DNA of 32,327 nucleotides from Didymodactylos carnosus (Eukaryota > Rotifera > Eurotatoria > Philodinida > Philodinidae): the NCBI GenBank assembly GCA_905250885.1, contig CAJNOQ010001385.1:1-32327 (forward strand), in the 5' to 3' direction. Shown piece by piece: positions 11,701 through 20,606 of this stretch. The notes under the pieces are model-generated. The model worked only from the letters and a program-made list of their open reading frames with translations, was not told the DNA's origin and ran no database searches. Position numbers and translations under genes: made by a program. Position 1 is the first letter of the stretch, and every line of letters begins with the position of its first letter.

Positions 11701-14700
11701 CATCAATTCTATTAGCATAAAATATTTGTAACGATTTATTTGTCGTTATCTCTTGTTCACAATCAAAAATAAATACAACATCAGATGTTTGACCTAATAA
11801 AATGGTATATTCAATAGTTTGTCCACTTTTAATTATTGTTTGAGATACTTCAATATCCAAATTAGTAATACGATTTTGAACATTGATTTGATACGGTTGC
11901 AATGGTATATCATCACATTGCAATTGATAAAGATGAATACCTGACTCTAAATTCTACAAAAAAAAAAAAATTGTTTTTTTGTCTTTTTTTGTTTTGTGTA
12001 TTAGTAATCAATAGATTCTACTCAGCGTATAAATCTTACCTCATCCGATAGAACTTCGAGTAATTTTCGTCTCTTAATTATATCTAAACGTTTATTTGTT
12101 AATGAATTACGTAATTTTAAACAATTTGTAGATGTAAAAGAATAATCATCATGAGATAATACGGTAAAACGTTTTGTATCCTCAGGTATTATGACTTTAT
12201 TTATAATATCTTTTTTTGTCATATTTTGTCGAATAATACTTCGTGATAATTCTGTAATGTTTGTACTTCGATCATTAAAACATTTAACACTTACATTATG
12301 TTTTCCATATTTTGTATATTTATGTGTAAAATGAGATGTATAATATTGATCATGATTAGTACCTCTTGATTGTTTACCACCGTCACCAAAAGTCATTGTA
12401 CAATTTAATGGAACACTACCAAAACATTGAACAGTAAAATTTTGTTCATTCTTACCATCACCATTATCTGGAGAAATATGAACAAATTGTAATGGTAAAT
12501 CAGTTTTAATATAGACAACATCAACATTGACAACACGATATTCTGTTGTTTCACCACCAACAGCTCGACGATAATCGGCACGAAATTGAACACGTCTAGA
12601 ACCTTCACTTTTCCATGATAAAGTAATCTTAAAATAATAATAAAAATTATTTATTATAATCTTTTTAAAAGAGATAATAAAAATAAAAACATTACCACTC
12701 CGGCTGTTATATAAATTTCATTTGAACTATTTATTCCTTCATTTCCTTCAATATCACCATAGACTGTTAATGATGCTAAATTTCGCTCATTTTTAACAGA
12801 AACAATTATTTCAACACCCTCATTAATTTGTATTCTCGTTCGACCATGTTTTAAAAATGATGCATCAGCCATACTAATTTCTAATCCTAAATGACAAAGT
12901 AATACACATAAAACTTATATCATAGAGAGAAAGAGAGAGAAATATTATCAAATTTTTACATACCAACTTCGGTATCAACAAGATCAACAACATGGGAAAC
13001 AGAGAGAATATGCCATTGTTCACATTTTGAATTAATATCACAGGTACAATTATCATATTTAAAATAAACTTCGAATTCATAAAAACTTTGTACACATCCA
13101 CATTGATTAGTATTAAAAATGGCAACCTAAAATAGACTTATAGAAATAATTAAATATTTAAATGATTTATATTTTGAGTAGCAACTGATGATGCACGAAA
13201 TCAAATTTGAATAGATAAACATGCAGAGCGAGATAGAATAAATTAAAAAATCGGCACATCAGATCATAGATCGATAGCAAAAGCTTAACTTGACATAGTT
13301 ATTTTAATCTTTTAGACATTAGAAATTAGTTTCAATGAGGAAAATATTCATCAGGTTTTGCACTTTTTTGGGCCAGTACTATCAATTTACTTTTTCGAGT
13401 AGAACAAAAAGATAAATAAAGGTTTCCTTTACATCAAAGTTTAGAGTTCGCTGACCTGATTAAGAGTATGTCAGAGAATACTTGAAAACTTAGAAAACTA
13501 TCAATTTCAATTCAAATTATCATTTTATCATAGTATCACTTATAGTATCTAACCAACTATCTTTAGAGTCATTTGAACCTCAAAAATGATGTATTCGATC
13601 AATTTATCAATTAATTTATTATTCATTTTGATCAAGTATTTTTTGAGAAAGAAATATTTTTAACTCCCTTCGTGTATTGTTTTTTTACACTATTTTATTT
13701 TTGATTTTTTAGTACATTTTTCTAGATACAATTTTTCATACGAATCAATCTAATATTTATTTCTCTTCAAAACACTTTTTTAAATGGTAAAAATGTTGAA
13801 TTATATCTTCAAATACTGCAATATACGACATCGTCATACAATGATGAAAATATAAAATTTTGGAGTGAAGCTAACAAGTTTTTAACTGTTGATATTTTTT
13901 ACTCATAATCTTAATAATGAACTGTATCAATCAGTGTACGAGAAAAACTTTTTCGTCTCTCATTACTATAACCATGGGAAAATTTTAGTAGATATCATGG
14001 CGCGTACATTCGCGAACGTCGTGAAACGAAATGCGAGCGCAAGTGAATACCGTTAAATGGTGTGTTGACACACGTGAAAAAATTATCCACTTGTGACCAA
14101 TCGTGACACTGTGCACGAAAATTTTTTCATCACATTTTTTGTACGTAGTCACAAGTGAAAAGATATGTGACTAGACGTGAACAGTTCACGAAAACATATA
14201 TGTGACGCTTCTACCGCGTGACCGCTAATGAAATTCGTGCGTGGATTTTTCGCGTTAATATTTCCGTAAGGAAATTCCACTTGCGAACACGCGTCAGAAC
14301 GTCTAGAGCGAATTTTATTATAAAAGGTAGCACTTGTGATCACATTAATGCACGTGTGATGTTTTCATGCAGTTCTTTTCTATACAAGTTAATGCTTAAG
14401 TGGGAATGTTTCAATTACTTAAGACTTACCTGAAACTCTGTACAAAAGTATTTACGGTACAATTTTTTGATCGGGAAAGTTTATTTCTTTGATAATAAGT
14501 GTGCAATGCTTAGTACTAACGTTATTTCTAAAATTCCTCACCTGTATGATTTTCCATCTATAGATGAAAAATCTCAGAATTTTTTAAGCAAAATTCTTAC
14601 GAAGGTTCACCTACGATCGTGCGTGAAAAGATGTTCACGCGTGAAATATGGTGAAAATCGATTGACAAGCATAAATACAAAATTTATTCTATATTCTCCG

Positions 14701-16377
14701 GTGTCAAGCTGGCTCAATGATAACTTGGTTCAATTCTGAATTTCAGGAAGTATATACCTCGAAAAGCCACGATTGTTTCACGTGTGACCACGCATGAAGA
14801 TTGTTCACTTGCGTACACGGGCGCAAATTTTTCCGTGCAGGATCTGCGCGCTTATACACAAGTGAACAATCTTCACGCGTGGACACGCATTTGATGTTGC
14901 AAGTGCATGACCCCGAAGTCGTGAAACCTGCTGTCTTTACCTACACAATTTTGTGAAAGTCCAAGCTGACATTTCACGGTCCCGCACCCGTGAAAAGTCG
15001 ATAAAATTTTGCCCATGGGTACACTGAGTAAATGGATATAAATTGTTAAGATTCAAGATCTCTAAGAAAAATGAACAAACGCATTTTTTACAATCTATCC
15101 ACAAACTCGTTCCCAATTCCATATATTATCTAACCAACCTTGACATTACATATCATCAATTAATGACTGTTGAACTAAAAATTATTCGAATGTATATCAG
15201 TACGAGTCATCCTATAGCAAATTATTTTCTATTAGTTTATCATTTACTTTTGCTTTTCGATTGAAACATTCATCTCGACATTGTTTCCAATTGTTAAATT
15301 GACCGGCAATTATATATTGATGAATTCGATCGCCATTTGGTTCATGACATCCAATTTCAATTAAATCATATGAAACTTTAAATATAATAAAGTAAAATAA
15401 TTTAATTATTTAGTTCCTTTTTTTCCCAGCGTAACTTTACATACCATTAGCAATTTCATTTTCGCTCAATATTCGTTCATAATATTTAATTTGATCAAAT
15501 ATAGCTAATCCGCTATCATTCGCATATACTTGTATTATTGTTGGATGAATATCATATTTAAATACAAATAATTCTGTATAATTTTCTGCTTGTGTTTCTC
15601 GATAGAGATATCCATCAACATAAATACTTAAACGATGATAATTATCATTTGATTTTGAAACAACGGTAACAATATCAGTCCATTTATTTATTTCAAGATC
15701 AGCTTCAATGTGCCAATAATAACCAAATTCATTACTGCGTAATTCTTTGATACCAAATTCTAAATACGATATATTTTTACTCTGATATAATTCAATCAGA
15801 AGACCATCACCGTGTGGTTCATTTGCTCCTGTACTTAATAATAATAATTTACGTTCTTTATCAACAATAGAAAATTGATTTAATTTCAATTTCATACGTA
15901 GAGACCATCCATTGGGACATGCCTCTAAACGCTTTAAACATTTATATTCATAATTAGGTAAACGATAATACCCATCTGATTTATTTGCCGAGTGATTAAG
16001 TAACGATACACCATTTATTAAATCAATGGTAATTTCTAAACAGAAAAGATATATACATTTGTTGTAAACATAGTAATATCAAGAGTCAAGTTCACGATGC
16101 GTGAGTAGTGCTTGATTATTTAACAATATAAAATTAGAAAAACTGAATCTCTTTTACGTTGAAGTTTTGAACTTATTTAATTTGATGTTCAATGTCGTCT
16201 GTCTTCTATAGTAGAACATTCACTTGTAGAACAAATTACTGCTGTTACTCTTCAAATGAAACTTTACAAAGCAGAGATACACTTACCCTCCTGTGATGAA
16301 TAATAAAACAGATAAGATGAAAAACAAAATAATAAAATAAACTTCAATTTTAAAAATTGAGTTAAAATTCTAAACAT
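2444..16377 (-). CDS. Polycystin-1-like receptor-channel (LamG, WSC, PKD, REJ, GPS, PLAT, polycystin channel), 30 exons
   Basis: I rebuilt the gene from GT-AG junctions and phase. Exons, in order: 16377-16287, 16035-15445, 15375-15248, 13126-12964, 12886-12696, 12627-12040, 11953-9851, 9792-9742, 9678-9547, 9483-9393, 9332-9244, 9179-9000, 8935-8797, 7932-7565, 7510-7246, 7190-7066, 7007-6777, 6722-6552, 6486-6457, 6352-6222, 6164-6044, 5983-5774, 5719-5344, 4923-4730, 4671-4533, 4469-4113, 4051-3815, 3745-3220, 3157-2816, 2757-2444. The sum is 8,674 nt, about 2,890 codons. Family role: a surface receptor fused to a TRP-type cation channel, self-cleaved at the GPS. Most introns are 54-69 nt; those after exons 3 and 13 are 2,121 and 864 nt and carry inserted repeats. 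The sum is one base over a multiple of three. The extra base lies in a 7-A run at 3906-3912 (exon 27): the frame reads Trp-Trp-Asp-Asp-Asp-Thr-Lys before it and Asn-Tyr-Lys-Thr-Gly-Trp after it. It is either a consensus error or a true disabling change. Confidence 0.88.
5774..9792 (-). other. Polycystin gene middle: GAIN-like region, GPS cleavage site, first membrane helix, PLAT domain
   Basis: Exons 8-16 code a helical then beta-rich region matching the stretch before a GPS in polycystins. Exons 16-17 give C-Q-Y-W-D-E, W-S-K-E-G-C-Q and C-L-C-T-H-L-T-T-F, the GPS signature. The expected cleavage is between Leu and Thr of H-L-T at about residues 1782/1783. A helix follows (AVFVTVIGILGLYIIAAIWA, about 1814-1831). 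Exons 18-21, including a 30-nt microexon at 6486-6457, code a PLAT/LH2 domain: VYYYLITVHTG, GFAAGSNRNH, SPLGPLIYLRVWHDNSG, SWYLNMINVMDLQTGE, NWLAV. Exon 22 gives D-G-H-L-W-F-S-V and T-R-L-Q-R-I-S-C-C, the family hallmark just before helix 2. All introns here are 54-104 nt except the 864-nt one. Confidence 0.85.
8201..8461. repeat. Foldback (imperfect inverted repeat) inside a long polycystin intron
   Basis: The left arm (about 8201-8314) reads GTCACTTGGTTTTGTGAAAT...AACGCCTTT...CTCATGGA...TTTTCAAC. The reverse complement of 8338-8461 reads GTGGCTTGATTTTGTGAAAT...GACGCC...GTCATGGA...TTTTCAAC. The two match over roughly 110 bases with small gaps and about 70% identity by eye. The element lies in the 864-nt intron (8796-7933), in a gene whose introns are otherwise near 60 nt. 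This suggests a MITE or foldback insertion that explains the intron's length. Confidence 0.6.
9851..16377 (-). other. Ectodomain part of the polycystin gene: signal/anchor, LamG-like, WSC-like, PKD repeats, REJ
   Basis: Exon 1 starts at ATG 16377 with a hydrophobic run (KFILLFCFSSYLFYY), a signal peptide or anchor. Exon 2 (to about residue 227) reads as a concanavalin/LamG-type fold: polar beta-rich sequence with W-x-L-R-M-K-L-K, I-Y-V-D-G and Y-Y-E-R-I-L-S motifs. Exons 3-4 carry IGC...C-R-D-E-C...N-T-N-Q-C-G-C, the cysteine layout of a WSC domain, which human polycystin-1 also has. Exon 6 contains a PKD repeat with T-F-G-D-G-G and Y-G-K-H-N-V-S-V. The 2.1-kb exon 7 (residues 584-1285) holds further PKD-like strands (PGHYNAIVSASN; SGTYNINITF). 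It then holds a REJ-type region with S-L-S-Y-G-Y-Y and S-T-T-Y-D-P-D-D. Many N-x-S/T sites fit an extracellular location. Domain boundaries are approximate. Confidence 0.75.
13971..15019. mobile_element. Non-autonomous TIR element with TA flanks, packed with GTGAA/TTCAC motifs
   Basis: Left end: TA then ACCATGGGAAAATTTTA (from 13971). Right end: TAAAATTTTGCCCATGGG then TA (ending 15019). The two ends are inverted copies of each other with one indel, about 17 bp, and TA flanks both sides, as in Tc1/mariner/pogo-type insertions. The 1,049-bp body has no transposase frame. It is rich in GTGAAC/GTTCAC words: a perfect CGTGAAC-A-GTTCACG palindrome at 14176-14190, TTCACGCGTGAA near 14634-14645, and a long hairpin (arms about 14782-14815 and 14856-14888, only a few mismatches). 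It lies in the 2,121-nt intron (15247-13127) of the polycystin gene. Confidence 0.65.
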
Positions 16378-18624
16378 GTTGTCAAGAAAGTATGTCGATC
16401 GGGTTCATTAAAATGATCTTGAACTTGAATTGTACATCTTCTAATGTCGCTTGTTATTTTGTTTTTATAATTCTTATCGTATTAAAAAAAGTAACGTTAA
16501 TTTTTTTTCATAAATTCGTAACAGTTTTGTCTATTATTCATATATCTCTTGTGAATATCATTTTAATATGCAAAGTCAAATCTTTAGAGAAATATTGTAA
16601 AATATTACAAATTTTTACAAAAAATTTCTTTTATTCAAGGTAAAGACATTATATTTTATTAGTGGATAACGTTACAAAAAGAAATTCGTTTAAAATTATA
16701 TATTATGTTCATAGCATGTTATCCCACATTAAGCATTGAAAACTCGTTAATCAATACTTCTTTTCATGTTTATACATAATATGATATGCATTACACAATA
16801 GCCTACAGTGTCTATTTTATCAGCTTATTATTCCTTGGGTAAAATTCATCTTTTTAGTTATTAACTTATTTCAAAGTTTAGGAATAAAAATTAGATTTTT
16901 TTTTACTAGAAAAAATACCTGCATCACTTTTATTGTGACTAGATAGAAAACTGAAATATATTTTTATTTTACGAAAACTTGTTCATTAGTTCCAATAACT
17001 TGTACACATAGGGGACAAACGTTCGGAAAAGTCAGTCCTATTAGGTGTAGTGAACACTATATCTACCTTCTTCTTTGCTCCGACATCTTTAGGGCTCCTG
17101 ATTCTGAACAAAGATTCTAAAACAGCGTATGAAAACGAACAGATATCAGATTCATGTTAGCAAAAAATACTATCTATATTTAAATAAGTTTAATTAAAAT
17201 CAAGATGACACTCTGAACTTCCTTCATATTCTATCGTCTCTCAGAGCTTGTTGATGGCGAAACAAGTTGTTTAGGAGCTTAAACATATTTGAAAACAACA
17301 GAAAAACGGCATAAATTGTAAGAAATATGAAAATGATAGTAAAAACGCGTTATCCCTAAGGTATACTTCTTATTGAAGAATTAGTTTTATGCTTAATACG
17401 TCATATCAGAGACCGTCAGGTATAGGTAAAGTCCGACGTGCCTAACCTACGACTGACACGTGTCTTGATTACAGCTGGACCTAAAAAATGGGCCTGTGGC
17501 CTGTAGCATGGACCTACCGCTTTCAGATCTTGACCTAACCTTGACCTCGACTTTAGGTTTGAAGTGAAGTGTTGAGTTTAATACAAATAATTCAGGTTTG
17601 TGTGCAGCTTATACAGGATAAGTCGACTTCTCACGAGCGCAAAAAGAATAACCGACTTCGGCGGAATCTTGATTAGATAGACCACCTTCGGCCGTAGCGG
17701 TAATGTCGATCAATCTAAACAAGAGTAAAAAAAGTTTAGTCTACGATCATCACAGCCCTGTTGCATAAGAGATGCAGTAACGTATTCAGACTCAAATATA
17801 ATCTTGAATGTACGAGTACATCATTTAATCACTGATCAAAATATCATGACACATATATGCGTCATCCGGACTGAAAGGATTAATAAAAACCAAATTGTTT
17901 ATGAACATGATAAAATACTGATTAATCGTTGCTTATCGCGATAATATCATATTTTGTTTGTAATTGTTGGCCCGTTAAAACATGGAAGTGTCTGGAAGCA
18001 GAAAAGAAAAAATAGTATATGAGTGAAATTAACTTAAGAAAAGTTATTTAGTATTAATTATGAATGAAATTAATTAAACATATGAGTGAATGAATTTCAG
18101 CATGATTTATTTTCGATTTCATAAAATAGAAATAAAACTAATGGGAATTAACATAAAATCTACTATGAATTTGAAAAGTTGTAACTATAAAACCAACATA
18201 TTAACGAACATTAAGCGTTTACAGGATATATTTTGAATAAAGTCAAGAACAAAATTCATGGACATGGCTCTGGTGATCAAAGTCCTTAATTAAATATCTT
18301 TTTTAGCGAACAAACGTCCAGCATCGATTATTATTAGAGATATTTAAAAATGGAGGTTTTCCCTATAGTATACTGTTAGAGGTACCAAATGTAAACGGTT
18401 TCGTATACTCAACAATATAATGTGGGCTTTTACATATTTATTTTAAAACGCGAAATATACGAGGATAAAAAAAAGTCAATTAAAAAAACTACACCTTCAT
18501 AAAAATAATTTAAACATTAACTCTACTTTTTATATCATTATATCTTTTACTTGATAATATCAGAACTTTATTAAACGAAGAAAAAACTAAACGCACCCTT
18601 AAAATATTTATGTATATGTTGTAG

Positions 18625-18792
18625 ACAAAATTAGAATTCGGTCAAATTCCGAATTTGTCCAGACAGAATTGAAATTCTAATTTCGCCTAGACTAAATTAG
18701 AATTCTAGTTTTTATCCGAGTTTCTTTGGGCAAAATTGAGATTCCAATTTTGATCAACCTCAAAAAATGATACTGGACAAAATTCGAATTTT
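18625..18792. repeat. Degenerate repeat of ACAAAATTAGAATTC-type units
   Basis: Five related 15-mers begin near 18625, 18663, 18691, 18730 and 18777 (acaaaattagaattc, acagaattgaaattc, actaaattagaattc, gcaaaattgagattc, acaaaattcgaattt). Spacing is 28-47 nt, and inverted versions (GAAATTCTAATTT) lie between them. It looks like an old minisatellite or a decayed palindromic repeat. Confidence 0.5.
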
Positions 18793-19503
18793 CCTGTATA
18801 AAAGAGAGATTACAGTTGATAAAGTGAAAAGACTGGTCCTCTCCGATAAAATCATGCTCTTAGTTTCTCCTATTCAGTAATGAGCCATCCATATGCACAT
18901 TCTTCATAAAGTAAGCCATAGATAGTTTGACCTTAGAGTTTTTCACTTGTTTTAAACATTTTTTATGGTTGTCATGCGACTGGAAATAAATTCATCCATT
19001 CACGTACTATATATGTTTAATAACAACAAGTTTAATCAGCGAAGGATGACGAATATACACTCGCCTTCACTGTACATCGTACTTTGATTTCTCAATTCCT
19101 TTAAATGTGCATCTTTTCTTCATTCTGCTTGACGATGGGTATTTTTATAAACAGGGGAAAATAGGATGTAAGAAGAGAGGCCGTCAAGAGCCTGAGATGA
19201 CTGTTCTTTTGAAATAGAAAGTATGATGATTCGAACTCGCCGTTGTACGTCGAATCCGAATATATATCAGAATGTATCTTTGATCAAATTCATCTCGGCC
19301 GATGTATGGTACTAGAAACGGAAAGCTTGTGGATACAAGAACTTTTTTCTATATAAACTTGTCCTGACTTCCAAATGGAATTCTTCAGCTAATAAAGAAT
19401 GTTCTTTCTGAATAGGAGATTACAATTGGAAAAGAAAACTTTTTCCAAAAAGTGGTGCATTTCCAGCTCCACTTGAGCCACCTAAGTCAAACAATCTTAC
19501 CGT

Positions 19504-19672
19504 TACACGATCTTATGTTATGGCCAGGTTTTATGTTATGATCCCATAAGATCGTGTAAGATCCTATGAAAATCTTGTCAAAGCCAGAAAATCCCACTGG
19601 AAGATTTTCATAGGATCCTGTAGTCAGATCTCGTCGAATCTTGCAAGGTCCTACAGGATTCTATTGTAGGAT
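19504..19672. repeat. Run of three perfect hairpins
   Basis: Hairpin 1: TTACACGATCTTATG (19504-19518) with CATAAGATCGTGTAA (19546-19560). Hairpin 2: ATCCTATGAAAATCTT (19562-19577) with AAGATTTTCATAGGAT (19602-19617). Hairpin 3: TCCTACA (19650-19656) with TGTAGGA (19666-19672). Arms are 15, 16 and 7 bp, all perfect, and hairpins 1 and 2 are separated by one base. The arms share ATCTTAT/ATCCTAT/TCCTA words, as if related by duplication and then compensated change. Confidence 0.7.
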
Positions 19673-19776
19673 TGTAGCAGGATTTTATCTGATTTTCTGC
19701 TGTCTTATCCTACTAGGTTTAATTATTCTCTGACTCCAAGCCAGAATTAGGTGATTCTAAACTGAAATAACCCCAA

Positions 19777-19803
19777 GACGTGTGACTACTGACTCACACG
19801 TCG
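19777..19803. repeat. Perfect 9-bp inverted repeat GACGTGTGA...TCACACGTC
   Basis: GACGTGTGA and TCACACGTC flank an 8-nt spacer (CTACTGAC), about 100 bp right of the three-hairpin run. It may belong to the same structured region. Position is good to one or two bases. Confidence 0.55.
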
Positions 19804-20328
19804 TCGATCAGTAGCGAGTTTCGATGGCTCACACAGTGTTCGATGCGAACATTTGAGACTAAAAGGATTTTTGATTCCTATAGTTCAGTACAGTTGTATT
19901 TATATTAAACTTACTGCAATACACGTCCGTGATTATGTTTTCGTATAGAAAAAGAAAAAATATATGCAAAACAAAACAACTGGAATCCTACAAAATCAAA
20001 AAAACCCTACAAAAACAATTTCGAAAAATCGCCGATATAAGACCGTATGCCGCTTGCTCATTTCGATTTTTAGAACATCTCTGTTTGTACTTTCTTTTAA
20101 TATAATTGGTCAAACAGTAAAGCCATTGTTGATAAAGATATAAGAAAAACAAATTTGTGTCAAGACTTTCGCGTCGTAGGTTAGTCGATATTCATTAATC
20201 GCTCCATTAATAAGGCACTCATAGATTTTGGACTCGACAACGTTACTAATAAAGGTGTGAACTTTGTCATGTAATTAAAACGGACAGAAAATGAGAATAA
20301 AATTGGGTGAGTAACTGATAACAAGACG

Positions 20329-20334
20329 TTTATT
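20329..20334 (-). promoter_or_regulatory. Poly(A) signal AATAAA
   Basis: Plus-strand TTTATT, 11 nt beyond the stop of the 78-codon frame at 20345. It suggests that a minus-strand transcript from the 23.1-20.3 kb locus ends here. Confidence 0.5.
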
Positions 20335-20344
20335 ATATAATATT

Positions 20345-20581
20345 TTACGGTTCTAATATATCACCACCCATTTTATGTCTTTTTCGTGGATTTTTGCATG
20401 GTGAACTTCTTGATGAACTTCTCTTGAGGACGTCAGAAACAATACCATAGTTATCATCATTCTCTGATATTTCATCCAGCGGATTTCGACCACTTTGAAT
20501 ATCTTTCAAATTAAATATTTCCATTAATCTACTGAATTGTTTCTCATTAATAAATTTCGTTTCTTTCATACTTCGTATCAA
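20345..20581 (-). CDS. Short frame with a basic C-terminus, downstream of the OTU-like gene
   Basis: 78 codons opening without an ATG at its first position; the first ATG is at codon 5. The N-terminal part is charged and helical (F-I-N-E-K-Q-F-S-R-L-M-E-I-F). The C-terminus is Ser/Arg/Lys-rich with S-S-S-R-S-S-P and N-P-R-K-R-H-K, which resembles a nuclear localisation signal. It ends just before a poly(A) signal. It lies close behind the 844-codon frame on the same strand and may belong to the same locus. I leave it as a separate piece and assign no function. Confidence 0.4.
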   Translation of the reverse strand: MIRSMKETKFINEKQFSRLMEIFNLKDIQSGRNPLDEISENDDNYGIVSDVLKRSSSRSSPCKNPRKRHKMGGDILEP

Positions 20582-20606
20582 GTATTCCCTAATCCCTGGT
20601 TTCAGG

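Larger units (their letters stand above)
16378..20328. other. Intergenic region upstream of the polycystin gene
   Basis: About 4 kb without a convincing gene. It must include the polycystin promoter, but I see no clear core element. A GC-richer patch at 17400-17720 (GACACGTGTC palindrome near 17455; CTTCGGCGG and CTTCGGCCG words) differs from its surroundings and may be a relic. Repeats at 18625-18792 and hairpins at 19504-19802 are listed separately. The 83-codon plus-strand frame at 16392-16643 is AT-driven and is not called. Confidence 0.5.

Noticed and set aside
14218-14739. Two plus-strand frames of 71 and 90 codons
   Set aside because: They lie inside the TIR element in a polycystin intron and encode no recognisable transposase.
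16392-16643. 83-codon hydrophobic plus-strand frame
   Set aside because: Poly-T stretches give runs of Phe, Ile and Leu. It overlaps the region just upstream of the polycystin start.
19228-19239. B-box-like GAGTTCGAATCA on the minus strand, a second SINE
   Set aside because: No A box is found at tRNA spacing (near 19283).
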